Shown: one piece after another, positions 38,473-51,209 of the stretch
Layout of the letters: the number at the start of each line of letters is the position of its first letter
Position numbering within the stretch: the stretch's first letter is position 1
Assembly: GCF_018691265.1 (NCBI RefSeq)
Contig: NW_024881282.1
Coordinates: 50,537,122 to 50,601,121 of the forward strand
Origin: Tyto alba
Lineage: Eukaryota; Chordata; Aves; Strigiformes; Tytonidae
Reading direction: 5' to 3'
Length of the DNA: 64,000 nucleotides
The notes under the pieces: model-generated
What the model was told of the DNA's origin: nothing
Database searches by the model: none
The model's input: only the letters and a program-made list of their open reading frames with translations
Position numbers and translations under genes: made by a program

Positions 38473-39507
38473 TACTGGTGAACTGAGTTTTGAACCAGAA
38501 GTGAGAGAAATATTTATATTGTAGATAAGTGTAAGTTTTCATGGAATCTCATGGCAAGGATATTTCAGCAGAATGCCCCTGCTCTGCACATTCAGGGAAC
38601 AAGTAATGGCATACCACATAAATGAGTGGAAAAAAGTCATCACAGCAGTTTGAGAGGGAAATAATTGCATTTTATTACTCATTTGGGCAACATGAAGCAG
38701 CACCACTTCTAGTTTGACCCTTTGGTGTTGCTAACAAGTGTCATTTAGTTTAATAAAAATATCATTATCTTTTACTTAAACTACAACTCTAAGACGTTAT
38801 TAGAGTTGGGCAGAAGAAGGAAATTCCATTTCATGTAGTACTTGCCATTTCAAATTAGACTTTACTCTGATTTGGCAATAAAAATAAAATAAATGTGAGC
38901 TTTCTCCAAGAGAAGGAATTGAGGGTTGGCCAGAACGTCTTGAAGCTATTGTTGGACCCACCTGGTTGGAGATTGAGGAGCCAAAGCAGAAGATGGTAGA
39001 AATGATACAGTTCTCCTGGAATCATTTTTGTTCTGCAAACCCATGCTTAGGTTTCTGTATATGTTTAAGTACCACCGACTTTACTGGGATTAAGCTTGTG
39101 TTTAAGTTTGAATGGGGATGAATCCAAGAGAGTTCATAAATCCCCTCCTGTGAACTAGGAGGTTGATGGCTGGAAGCCAGCACAGCTGCACTGGTGGTGC
39201 TCCCCAAGTACGTGTAAGGATGTGCTAGGCCTGCTAACCAAAAAAACTCACAGGTTCCTTCTGCTTGAAAAGGTTCAAATGGAGTTTGGAAACTCCACTT
39301 TACCACTGTACACACTCCTACCAAAAAGAACTGATGCAGTGATACTGTGTGCTAGGTAAGGGAGCTAGTTCTAAATATAGAAGAAATTTGCACATAACCC
39401 AATTTTAGATAATGAAGGTTTTTTAGGAGGGAGCTAAGAGTCTGTGATGTACTGTCTCTCTATTTCTCTGTATTTGAAGACATCAATTGCATATGAGGTG
39501 CTAACAT

Positions 39508-39522
39508 AAAAAAAAAAAAAAA
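39508..39522. repeat. A15 homopolymer
   Basis: About 15 consecutive A followed by AAGGGAAAAA-type sequence. Simple tract only. Confidence 0.8.
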
Positions 39523-40395
39523 GGGAAAAAGAGATAGTATCTTAGTATGACCTTTTCCCATCTTTCATCAACACTGAGAAAGTTGCCTCTTTAATCTGCT
39601 TAGTCTGTGTTGGCTGGAGGCCTGGAACCAAAGCCTTCACTGGCAACCCAACAGCCAGTACTTCACTACCATCTTGGCTGAGTCAAATTCATTTTTATTA
39701 GCAACTAATTTATTGCATAACATAGGCAGCAGGAGGACATTTTAAAAACAATGAAAGTTTTCAAAGATTTATGACCTACTAAAGACATCAAAATATGCTT
39801 TATACATAAACTATGAATACAAAGAGATTTGGATTGTCTTGAGGTTGAGGCGTAATACATTTGGTCCTGCATAACAGCTACTTCTTTATCTGGGTTTACT
39901 AAAGTGACGAAGTATCTGGGTTTTTGTTTACATAGTATTAAAATCAAAATCACAATATGCATCAGGTCATGAAAATTCTGTGATGATAGTGTTTACAACT
40001 ATAATGGTCAGGAATTTCCTTTGATTTAATGTTAACGTATAACATGCTTTAAAACCTGTTAAAAGAATGTTATTACATTAAAGGATGGGAAAGTAAAGGC
40101 TGAATTTTAAATAAAACTTAAATGTGAAGAAATTCTTGTATGTCTTTGTGAATATGTAACATGCAAAGCCTTATGAGCCCATTAAGAAGAGATGGAAAAC
40201 TATTTCCTACCCTTACTTCCTTACTTATAAAAGCAGAAGGTATTCAGCAGAACAATTAAAAATACAATATGGATTGACTAAATCTCTTCACAGATTTCTG
40301 TGACAAATGCTGTTCAAAACTATAGATAAACAGAAAAGAGTATTTTTAAAAGACGCTATACTGCATTTTCTATTATTTCTTGTACTAAACCTGTA

Positions 40396-40437
40396 TATTA
40401 TTATTATTATTATTAGTAGTAGTAGTAGTAGTAGTAT
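40396..40437. repeat. Compound (ATT)n(AGT)n trinucleotide microsatellite
   Basis: About six ATT units pass without a break into about seven AGT units. The switch is a single T-to-G change in the repeating unit that has then been propagated. The ORF reading Ile-run/Ser-run across it is a by-product. Confidence 0.9.
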
Positions 40438-42450
40438 TGCTATCTGCATTTCAAAAATTGTTCCTCAAAATCCTGAAACACAATTTTTTCTTCATTTCAG
40501 TGAGCAAACTAAGGAACCTGATTTACATGACAGCTTTTAGGTTTGCTGCTGGAATTGTTTTAGATTAAAAGCTAGACTTTGTGTCGAATGATATTCTTCA
40601 TGAAAAACGCAAGGGAAAAATGTGAACTTTTCCTTGATAAAACATGTCCAAATTGAATGGTTTGGAAAGTGTTGATCAAAACCAGAACACTTCAGCTCAA
40701 ATAAGTTAAGACAGTGGATTAGGAGACAAGTAGTGTGAATACCTCCTACTTCTCCTCACTGTGGCTGGCTTCCCCAGCTGAGCTATGTTCATGCCTTGCA
40801 CTGCAGGCAGGAGGACTTGAAAGATACAGCCCAGCCGGAAAATGGTGGGACCATCCTGCATCCTGGGAGATGTAATCTCATAGAGGAGGTGAGATCACAC
40901 AGTTTCTGGAATATTCAAGAGGGTAAAAAATCCACACACAAGAAGGGGGCTATCTTAGCTTCCCATCAGCTAAAAAGGACAAACAACCTGGGATAAATAA
41001 ATTTTTGCACTTCAGCCAAGTAGTATTCAGGGTATTTGCAAGAACCTTTATTGTTTCTTGCCCCTCTACCACTAAAATGTTGCAAATTGTAGCTTTTATT
41101 TTTTTTAGAATTCTTGTCTTGTAAATTGGACAATTACATCATATACAAATCTCTCAGCAGTTCAGTGCTGTCACTTATTTCTTGGGCATATCCCTCATGC
41201 AAACTTTGATAGTATCAAGTGTTATTGCTAAAGAATATACACTTAACCAAAGATATCTCTGCAAACAGTCTAAATATTTTCAATATAGTAGAACCTTACA
41301 TGTATGGCTTCTTCATCTAATCTGTTCCTCAAAAGAATCTATACAGTTCTTTAATAGCCAGAGATACGAAAGCTCAGTTTCCAATCACTTTATTCTCATA
41401 GTTGACTAAACTTTTAAATGAGTTATATGAGGTACAAACTTATACTTTATTATACACTGGGGAATCCACATTGACTATCAGCAGTCACAATACAAGGATC
41501 ATTTTTCCTATATCTGACAGCATATTCTTGTATCTTTTGAAACCTTTATCTTAATATCAGATTAGGCTAAAACTAGTCTGAACATTACAAGAAAGGAAAT
41601 GAAGAGAACTGGCCAAGCACATGAACCTTGCCTCCTTCAGAAACCAGTTAAAATGCTCCACACCCCTATCAAAGGGATAGGCAAATTTGATATTTTGATT
41701 AGCATGATTGATAGAGCTTTTCTGGTGGAGTAATTTAATTCTCATATCTTCATAATTTTTTTCACCTTGCAAAATATTCAGTTGTCATCCCATTTTACTG
41801 GAACTTCTTGAAAGGAAAAAAAGGAGATACGCAATATTAAAATACCAAGTCTGCCTTTGTCAAAAGTGCCAATGATTTATAGTGCTGGGAAGTCCTGTGT
41901 GGCTGAGGTCCAGAGTGAATTAAACTCTGGAAGTATGGCTGTATTTTAGTGCTGAGCCATCAGGTGTGAATATTTGCCTGGCTGACAGAGTTCTCATTTG
42001 TTACTACTGGCTAGATGTGCTGACAATAAATCTCAAGTAAGGAAAGGCACTGGGCTGAATTGGCATCCCAAAATACTTAGGCTTGTAAAACCCCCAAGTA
42101 TTCTGTTATGTGCGCCCTGAAATGTTGACGCCTGTCTGACTGGAACCAATAATACTGTATGACTCCTTTTTGACATGGACAACTGCATGCAGAATAGAAG
42201 GCCAAACATCTGAGGGGCAGTTTAGTCTGTTCTCTGCAGCAATAGTTGCTTCAAAGTTTGAATTAGAACTTTTCTTCCATGACAGCTATTTTGTTAAAAC
42301 CAAAGCATTTTGTAAAACATACCAGTATTCTCTGAAAAAGTGATTAATGAGGTTCTCGGGTTCAGGAGTATATCAGAGGGAGAAAAGCATTTATCTGGAA
42401 GGAGGGAAGCTCAAAGTCAAAAGTCAGTGTCCCACTTCTGGGACATAAAA

Positions 42451-42734
42451 TATTATTATTGTTCTTGTTGTTATTATTATTATAAAACCAAATAAAATAT
42501 AAATATTAAAGTTGATAATAATTGTGTATTGTTTATTCCTTCTCATTGTCTAATAATTTATTAATTTAATAATTATGATAATAATAATTTTATTTCTATT
42601 ATTAAACTCTTCTTGTGTGAACCCACGAGTTTTACTTTTTTTTCTGATTCTCCTCTCTGTCCCACCAGTGCGGGGGGAGGAGTGAGTGAGCAGCTGTGTG
42701 GTGCTCAGCTGCTGGCTGGGGTTGAACCATGACA
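42451..42734 (+). mobile_element. 5'-truncated avian endogenous retrovirus LTR remnant
   Basis: From about 42579 the order of parts is: an (ATA/ATT)-rich block, an ATTAAA poly(A)-type signal (42600-42605), the phrase 'aacccacgagttttact', a C/T-rich stretch, a G-rich 'gcggggggaggagtgagtga', then 'gctggctggggttgaaccat' ending in gaca at 42734. This is the 3' part of an LTR widespread in avian genomes, ending in the canonical CA. The 5' (U3) part with its TATA box is not recognised upstream; instead, 42451-42578 is ATT/AT-rich sequence that may be expanded from the LTR's own ATT repeat. No internal gag, pol or env sequence was seen on either side, so it is a decayed solo or partial LTR. ERVL-type membership is from memory and unproven. 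Confidence 0.6.
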
Positions 42735-44391
42735 GCCAACTTCACTGCCTCCTTATCAGAGATGAAAGACCAAGATTGAAGTTATGATGCTTATTCTGAC
42801 CACAGGAAATAGAAAAAAAAAATATATACTGAACCAGACCAGGAAAACAGAAAATATCTATTTATCTATCATGGAAAAAAAAGGGATAAAATAATATAAT
42901 ATTTTGAGGTTTTTCTGTGTCAGTGGGTGGTCAGCAAGGCTGGCTGATAAATCTTTAGTACTACTATGCAGGTCAAATAAATCGAAGAGGCCTTAAACAA
43001 ATGTGAAGAGTTCACTGACGACCTGACTGAATCAAGAGCTCAACATTAACCTGCCAAAGCTCAGTGACCTGGACACTACCACTGTGTACTCAGCTGCTTA
43101 AGGAGAGGCTCAAGGCAGTTGACATCTGTCTACAAGGTAGTTTTGCATATACCACAGATCTTTCTGCATCCTGTGGCCAGTGAATGAGTTTGTGACACAA
43201 TATATAGGAAACTGCTCACCACAAATAAGCATCCAAAACTCTATGTCCATTTAAAATAACTGTATGGGATAATGTTTTACTTTGTTTCTTATTCTGCTGA
43301 ATATCAGACCTTTATGGTTTGTGATAGGAATGCTACTTCATGTCTTGCTTCCATCAACAGTCATTAATACATTGGTTAGGACATTCAAGATACAAACTGC
43401 CAGCCAAGACCTGGGTCACGGTCAGTCTAATTGTCTATATTAGCTGTATTAGCTGGAAAAAAGTCATGCTCTATTGGCAGAAGAATTATTTAAGAAGAAT
43501 TTCAGACCTTTTAATGATGCTTGACTAGTCATCTTCATTTTATGAGAACAAACATCAGGCATAAAGGGAAAGGTACAGTAAACAGAACTGTAGCCTTAAA
43601 GTTATGATTTTGGGAGCTTCTTCCCTGAAACAGGTTTATCAGTTAGACACTGTACAGTGTTTCTAGTCTACAACAGAGGTGTCACAGCCATGTTGCTGTT
43701 ACTTGTTTTACCAGCATGTTTTGAAGCTACTGTAAGTGTCCCTCCCTCCCTCCGTCTCATGAAGACATGAACTGGTCCTGTTTCATTTAAACTAAAAGAA
43801 AGTATTTTGCATTAGCTGTACTAAATGAGACAGGGGCTGCAAACAGCAGTGGCAGCATTCAGTCACAGGACAGTTTAGATAAATAGGAGGGTAACTTTTT
43901 CATACAAAAAGAAGTAATGAATTGACTTTTTGCTTAGTGACACTTTTCAAATATCTTCACTAGCTGTACTAAATATATTTTCTTTAACTAGATTGTTCCC
44001 AGTTGCGTGACTGAAGCTGCTAGAAAAGTACTGGCTTTGTCTTATTGGATTGTTAAATGTTAAAAAGCTAAATTATTATATTCTAGACAAAAGTATGGAT
44101 CTCAGCATGCATTGCTTATGTTTCATTGCATACTGGATTCTTTTTGCTACACAATCTATGCACACTGAAATTTAATTCCTTAAGAAATTTGTGCAACTCC
44201 CTGAATAGTTACAGAGAAATGCTGTTTATGCCTTTGGTGGTTTTCCTGCAAATGGAAAAAGTAGAAGATATAATTTAAACCTTGGGGCATTTAATTTCTA
44301 TTATCAAATCTTCTGTGATCTCTCTAGAGAGAGATATTTTTGGAAAATTAAGGTCTGATCTGTATTTTAGCACAAGATTTCTTTCTACAGG

Positions 44392-44447
44392 TGCAAAGCA
44401 TTGTTAAAATGATATCAATTTTAGTGATATGATAACCATGCTTTGCA
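44392..44447 (+). repeat. Imperfect inverted repeat (hairpin-forming)
   Basis: Left arm 44392-44417 and right arm 44425-44447 surround a 7-base loop (attttag). Pairing from the base is: ten consecutive pairs (tgcaaagcat with atgctttgca), one U/C mismatch, four pairs, a 5x2 internal loop, then six pairs at the loop end. In all about 20 of the arm bases pair. At 56 nt it is at the small end for a microRNA precursor. I do not recognise either arm as a known microRNA. It may also be a remnant of a small palindromic transposon. Confidence 0.7.
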
Positions 44448-44458
44448 ATGTTTGTTGG

Positions 44459-44479
44459 AGATATATATATATTTATATC
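44459..44479. repeat. (TA)n microsatellite
   Basis: About 20 bases of alternating A/T with one interruption (ttta), directly downstream of the 44392-44447 hairpin. Confidence 0.8.
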
Positions 44480-44994
44480 TAATATGAGTGTGGAACAGAA
44501 GTTTTTTTTCCTAACTTTCTGACTATCTGATTCAAAAATAAAAATCTGCGATCTGGAATGTAGAACTATAGTCTAAATTGTTCACCTACTCTCACACCAT
44601 AAAATATGGTGGTAAAATGCTGATATGAAATGGTGGTTTATGCTGATAGAAAGAGTCTGTCTCCTGAGGGGAGCTCATTTCACCTCACAGACATCTATCT
44701 CAGGATGCGATGAATTACTGTTTGGAAATATTTCTCCACTGATCTAGAATGGACCCTGTGTGATGATCTTAGACTCAACACTCAAACATTTCAATATCTA
44801 AAATTAGGAGAGCTAAGTTTCGCAGTTTGCTACTTGCTTAACTGGGATAGTCTGTCCTGTCAAACCTTAGATGTCAGCCACCCACATCTGACAAAATCCC
44901 TGGAGGCTGCCCAGGCTGGGGCGTGGACCCTTTGTTCTGCAGTGGCCATGTAAAACAGTTTGGAGGAGCTGTATAATTTTACACTGCTACGCAG

Positions 44995-45160
44995 GTGACT
45001 TTTTCTGGAAACCACTGTACAAGCTTCCCAGAAAGGCCGTGAAATCTCCATACTTGGGATGTTTTCAAGGCAAAGCCAGTGCTGATTTGATGTAGCGCTG
45101 CTGATAGTCCTGAACTAGAAGATCCCCTGTAGATTGCTTCCAGCCTATATTTCTGTATTT
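44995..45160 (+). mobile_element. CR1 LINE 3'-end fragment
   Basis: The order of motifs follows the 3' untranslated end of avian CR1: 'cttcccagaaaggccgtgaa' (matching the 'cccagagaggctgtgg' region), 'tctccatacttgggatgttt' with 'tcaagg' after it, then 'gaactagaagatcccctgta', 'ttccagcctatatttctgta'. The last block corresponds to the 'ttccaacctatattattctgtg' terminus. It is heavily diverged and has no open reading frame, since only the terminal about 150 bp is present, as is usual for 5'-truncated CR1 copies. The upstream limit is uncertain and could extend to about 44880. Confidence 0.75.
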
Positions 45161-48100
45161 TTTTTTCCCCCCACTGGTGACAAAACAAGTCCAGATAAGA
45201 AGCTTTGACACAGGCATTGATGGTTAGGTGAGATGAATACAAACTCTGGTCTTAGGCTGCTTCTGTACACAGTTTGTTCTACTTTGATTACAGAGAAGTG
45301 TTCCTGGTGGTCTTTGAGATCTAGGAAAAAAGTCTTCAGTAGCAATAAATATTAATTCATGGTTAAGTGTGTTAATACCTAAATGTAGAAATATTAAGGG
45401 GGTATGTCTAGTTGGACTAATCTAGGGTAATCTGAGAAAGACATTTAAATTGGGTAGCACAAATTCTTCAAAGGGAATATCCACCCGTTTTGATTACTAT
45501 GGCGGAAGCTTAGACAAGTAGCATAAACTAGCTATCTAACATGTAAATAGCTAAATATGAGTGATGGATGGAATATAGCTGAGAAGTCAGCTTTTTTCTA
45601 AAGAATTTTCTGCCTCTTTTTCTTGCCTTTTTTAGTTACTGAGGAAGCAGAGATTGTATTGTAGATACAGCTGCTTGAGATAAAAAAGAAAATATTCTTC
45701 TTAAAAAGAACAGTTTTATCTGCTCTTTATACTAAAAAAAAGTGTGTTTAGAACTTCCCTTTTTACTTTTTTTTTTTTCATTATAATTTAAGCCTTTCGC
45801 CACATACTAGTTTATTTAGTTTTATTTGTTTCACAATAAATTAAAGTATTTTAAGTTCTCATTGGAAACAGGAACATTTCAGACAAACTAAATCTTTCTT
45901 TCCCTCCAACACTTTTCATAGTAAGTGAAACACTGTATGTACACTTACTGAATAGGAATAAGTGTTTGGGATGTGTTCCTGGATAATGAAAGGCTCCAGA
46001 AGAGGAGATGAAGAGCAAGAAATTTTTAAGCAATAGGATGGCAGTAGAACCTTAGACTGCAGTAGAGGAGAGCATCAGTGACAGAGACTACTGCGAATCA
46101 CTGCAGTAATGTTGTTACTATTTTTAGAGCATTACACATTAGCTTTCTAACAGAGATATCAGCATCTGCTCTTTGAAGATTTGATCAATTTAACAGTTCA
46201 AGTACATATAATTATTTGTGGAAGAGGGTGGTTGTTGTGTTGTTTTTTTTTAATTTGTGGGTTTAGCACTTCTGTTATCTCTCACTCATTCTAACACCTA
46301 TCCTTCACTGAGGTATAGCATAGATCTTATTTTAGGGATGTGTGCTGTCAGCCACCATATTATCTGAAACTTTTTTGTGTAACTTAGAGGGCAGCAGTGA
46401 AGTCATTGATAGACCTTATGGAGGTTCTGGCTCTTTTCCTTTTTCTGTTCTAGAAAACTCTGTTTGCCATGGGGTGTTCTTTGGGGGAAGAATGAGAGAT
46501 GTTCTGGTTATGATAAAATGTACTCTATCGAATAAGTGGGGCTGGCAAAATTTCTGAAGTGTGGTTAGACTCTAGATTCATTTAATCTCCTCTGAAATTT
46601 CATTCCATATTTTCTTTCTGCATTTGCACATGAAGGACTAGATTCTCAGCTGTTTTAAGTCAATACAGCATCACTGACATCAGCTGTCTGTTACCCAGTA
46701 TAATCAGGGTGTTACAACACTCTGGCACACAGAAAGTGCAAGTTTCCAGCCCTGAACTGTCTCACACAGAACCAGCTTAAGCGTCTCTGCACTGGACTCC
46801 CCCGTGTATCTGGTATTACTTCAGGTGCTGAGTCATGTGAACAAGTGAGACTTGTGAGAGTCTTGAGGTGTGCCCAAGTTACCAAAGCTTTCTAGACATG
46901 GATGTGCTAAAGACAGTGGAGGCATTGGAGGAGCAAACCAGTGGAGTCCAGCAAGGCCAATACTGGACATTGATTGGAGCTGCAAACAGAGTCAGATTCA
47001 TTTCCAGAAGTAGGGAGTCTCTTTGAGAGTTGGATCAGTGATATAGGCTCAAAATTCAGCTGTGTTCCTTGGCTGCCAAAACCCTGTCAGGCACTAGATT
47101 GCTTCTGTGGAACAAGTTCAAAAGTGTCTTTTCATAAGGACACATTATATCCCAAAGCCCACCTACACCTCTAGACTCTCTATACAATCTTTTCATATAT
47201 AATGGAGATTCATCTGTTGGTTTGTAAGAACTAGAGATCAAATCCAAAGGCTTTGGCTAAAGTTATGTTCACCTTCTTCTCTGGTATTTGAGTTAATGTC
47301 ATCTTTCCTTTCATAAGTAGAAGCTAGATAGTTAACACCCTTGAGAAAATAGTTTTCAAATTTCTCACTGAAAGCTTTGCAGAAGATACCAGGCATTTAA
47401 AGAATCAAGTTGCTTAAACATAGGTGTCTCATGCCTGTTTAGGTCCCTGAGGACATCCTGTTTAGCCTGCAGGTGAGTATAGATCTTCTACAGGTGCTGA
47501 CAGCCCCAGGTGATTGTGCTACAGGAACCCAGATGGCACTGTGCCTTTTCTGAGTCAGCTGAATTGAGTCCTAAGACTACTCACTGAATCTACATTTGAC
47601 TTGCTGGGCTAGAGCTTCTGTAAGCAGTGGTCAAAAAAGGCAATCCACCAAAGAGTCCAGTGGTTCCTGCATAGGACTGGCAGCTGCATCATGTTAGCGA
47701 AACTTGGAGGGGCCCAGGTGTTTGGGAAGAAGTTGATCTGTCAGACCATGAACAACATAGAAAAACTGGAGAATGTGACCACAGCTGATGTTGCCTCTTA
47801 AACTCCGTGTAGGGAAGAAACACATTGTTTATGAGAACAACAGGTAATGTTGAAACACAAGGTCTCTGACCTTTTTTCTCCTTTTTTTCTTCTTGACTTT
47901 TTCTAGAAAACATATTAATCACTCCTATTGTGCAGTCCTTCAACTTCCTGGAGGTCTCGCCCTCATACTGCTTCATAAACATAACCACTGTTTATCAAAA
48001 CCCTGTGGCTTACTGTTTTGGAGGTAGGACACAGAGTCTCTGAAAAGGGAGTAATAAGAGGCTAAAAGTGATCTTGTGGATCCAAAAGGTGCTTTAACTA

Positions 48101-50739
48101 ACACTCAGCAAACAAAAAAATTGATTACCTTTCATTTGAGAGAAAATCATATTTGTTTCCAAGTTTATACTACTTTTGACATGCTAGCAAGTATTTGAAT
48201 AAATGTAGCACTTTACATATTAAAATTGCAACCCAAAAGGAGGCAGCAATAATTTAGCTCAGAAAAACCATAGAGCTCTCTATTTCTCATTGAGTTGGCA
48301 AAGAAGCCCTCCCATATCCTCAGAAAAAATGAAAACAGATGAAAAAGTCCTGCATAGTCCATTCTGTAGTAGGAAGCAGATCATATTTCTCACATCTGTT
48401 ACCAACATGGCTGATCTGCTCCGTTCCCATCCAAGGGAGAGTCAGGATATCAATGATTTGAGGTTTTGCCTTTTTAGGAGATATATTTCTCATCTTGTTA
48501 TGTCTTTTGTTAATTTTACAGCAGTTTGATGTTACAAAGGAGCTCCTCCTTTTCTGTCAATAGTACAAGGTCACCCTATCAGAGTAACATAATACATCAC
48601 CAGCTTGCATGCTTTAGGCATTTGAATAGATTAATTTTGTTCTGGTAAAATTTTGCAATGCATCTTTACTTCCTGCTTTTCTGTGGACAGTCAGTCCTAT
48701 GTTCATGTCAAAAGTAACCACATGTTCTAGTGATATATTAGGCTTTAAAAAAATCTGATATTGTAAAGATCTGAAAGTACAGTGTCATAATGCTTTAGTT
48801 GTGGGAAAATTTTTTTTAATTTTATGAACTATAAATAGGTTGAATGATGGAACTCACCTAAACTTTTTATCCATTTGCCAATTTACCAATATGTAGCAAG
48901 GAGAGAGACAAGTAGGTTGACAGGCCTTCATATTTGAATGACATGCGGAAAGAAATTCAGGGATGAAACTGAAGGACCATAGCACAACTGTAGCTTCCAC
49001 AAATTGTTTTAAACCATAGAAACTGCAGCTTGGAACACTTCTGAAATGTAAAAGTCTTCATCAAATCCAAAGAGCTATCTCTTTGTAGTGAAAGGTTTGG
49101 AAGCATTAAGTATACCAAGCTTCGCAGATTTTAGAGATGGAAATTGCCAGAATAAGTCCATATGACGTGTTCTTGTGAATCTCATATTCTAATAAAATCT
49201 TATTGCTTGCTTCTACTTCAATCAAAGATTTAGAGTATGGAATAATATTTATTCATAATAAGTAAGGTAGTGATTAGAAAAGACCTTGACAGGCTTGTAT
49301 AAGAAAGTAACTAATAATGAAATCTAATCCCTTCTAGAATTATTTCAGAAAAGAAAGAGGTTGCATAAAATAGATGCAGAAAAACTGGCAAACAACTAAA
49401 AAGTAGCTACAACCATAATTTTTGCTGTTTGTATGTTACATGGGTGAAGGTCAAGGGAATACCAGTGGAGAAACACAAAGAAGTAATGAACAAGCTCAGA
49501 ATGTTGAACATCAACCATCAGTTAAAGAAATACTGAAATATTTGTAATGCATGGCTAAACAGAAGAATATACAGTGGTGAAAAGTCAGAGATACACCCGA
49601 TCACTTTACATTCACCTGAGAAATTGCGAACAATGAGATGGATCAAACATGCAAGGGTTTAAAATGTAAAAATCTGCCATTTTCTTCTCTGTAAAAACAC
49701 TTCATAAATATTTCAGAATTAATTGTCAGTTAAAGGCTAAATTTGCCATAGGGTATCTTGGGGTCCAAAAATTGGAAAGCAAGTTTCTGGTGGATCACTT
49801 GAAAAAATCAGTCTCTAAGAACAGCAGAAGAGCCTATTTCTGCTTAAATAGGTGTCACAGTAATACACACCATTAAATAATATGCAAAAAGCAGCAGTTT
49901 GGACAGTTGATAAGAATGTGAAAGCTTCACAGCCAAAAAAAGAAAGTGGAAGCAACTGTAACTGCACAATGATTTTCATGTAATTTATTAAGTTAATACA
50001 CAAGGATTGCTTCTGATTTTATTAGGACAAAACCCATGTGTGTCCATTTCAAGATAAAGAATCACTGGGGGTTTTGGTTCTGAGTCAGAACATCAGGTAA
50101 GGGATAAAATGCTTTATTCCTTCAAGTGATTCAAAAAAAGCTGAGATCCTTTCTTTGGGTCTTAACTCTTTGGATGTCAAACGCATTTTTAATTATGATG
50201 TTCTTTCTACTATGATTAGCATTGTTAGCAGATGTTTCTGCTCAAGAGTCAAGACTATTGGAAACCAGTATGTTTCTTAAACTAGCTATGTTTTTCCTCA
50301 AAGAGAATTCTGATCTAATTGGCATGTGTATTAAAGAGATTTCCTGTTCTAAATACACTGATTTCCTCAACTGTTGTGACTATGTGTAACATATGTCTCC
50401 AAAAGCAGAATATCCTCAATTACCAATGTTCCTGAGTTCATGCTGCGAAAGCTCAAGGATCTCATGCAACTTTTAAATTTCATTCTTAACTTCTGAGTTC
50501 AGTTGGATTTAAGGGCATTTATGACCTTTCATGACATTCTCAATATATTGCAGGATCAGGCCCTTAGGTATTGCCATAAGAAAGTATTCAGAATATGACT
50601 TTCTGGATTTTGTCATTCAGGATGTCGTACAATTGGCACAACAATTGCAAGAAATTCCAAAACATCTGGAAGGCATCACATTTCATACTGATGGTACCTA
50701 CTGGATTTAGGTAGAAAAGCTCCAGACTGTATCTTTTTC

Positions 50740-50740
<1 letters not shown>
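45161..50740. other. Noncoding DNA, some probably decayed old repeats
   Basis: No supportable gene. At about 46630-46690 and 47400-47470 there are phrases such as 'gactagattctcagctg' and 'cataggtgtctcatgcctg' that look like decayed archosaur-type dispersed repeats. Remaining sequence is unique and AT-rich, with short T and A runs near 45158-45168 and 45768-45779. Confidence 0.68.

Positions 50741-50770
<30 letters not shown>
50741..50770. repeat. T23 A7 homopolymer junction
   Basis: About 23 T immediately followed by 7 A, preceded by a T-rich lead-in from about 50733. The T/A junction is self-complementary. Simple sequence of likely variable length. Confidence 0.85.
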
Positions 50771-51191
50771 TGCTAGCCCTCTTGGAAAGAAGTTGATACA
50801 CACATAGCTAAGTTCTCAAAAATGTAGAACATCTCAACAGATCTGAATAAGGGTTTAACAGAAGGATTTAGAAGAGACTATTATGACAGCCTTGGGCTTG
50901 TCATAAGTGGGTCAGATTGGATATAACAGAACAGATAGAAGGTGAAAGAACCAAGATTTGCAGGAGAACTGGAGTTTTAACAAGAAGTATTAAGTGGAAT
51001 ATGAAATATTACATCCATATGCTAAAGAAACCACATGTCGAACAGAAGGAATGGTAGACTATCAAAGCAGTGACTTAAAATTTGTTGGGTTTGGCAAAGC
51101 AAACCATAATCAGTACAATAAACAGAACACTCCAATACTTAAATAACCTTGAAGAAATGTTGTAACTGCAAACAGTATTTTCCTCTTGATT

Positions 51192-51209
51192 AAAAAAAAA
51201 AAAAAAAAA
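51192..51209. repeat. A18 homopolymer
   Basis: About 18 consecutive A with no recognisable element before it. Confidence 0.85.

Larger units (their letters stand above)
37689..42450. other. Noncoding unique DNA
   Basis: No gene recognised. Contains A-runs at 38455-38472 and 39508-39522 and the compound microsatellite at 40396-40437. The minus-strand 100-codon frame at 39022-39324 has no recognisable domain. Confidence 0.72.
42735..44994. other. Noncoding unique DNA
   Basis: No gene or transposon recognised. Contains the imperfect hairpin at 44392-44447 and a short (TA)n at 44459-44479. The immediate 3' flank of the LTR (42735 onward) shows no primer-binding-site region or retroviral coding sequence that I can recognise. 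Confidence 0.72.

Noticed and set aside
40307..40540. Frame with Ile-run followed by Ser-run
   Set aside because: Direct translation of the ATT/AGT microsatellite.
44334..44347. Palindromic tctctctagagaga-type stretch
   Set aside because: Simple alternating CT/AG sequence around CTAG; too common by chance to call.
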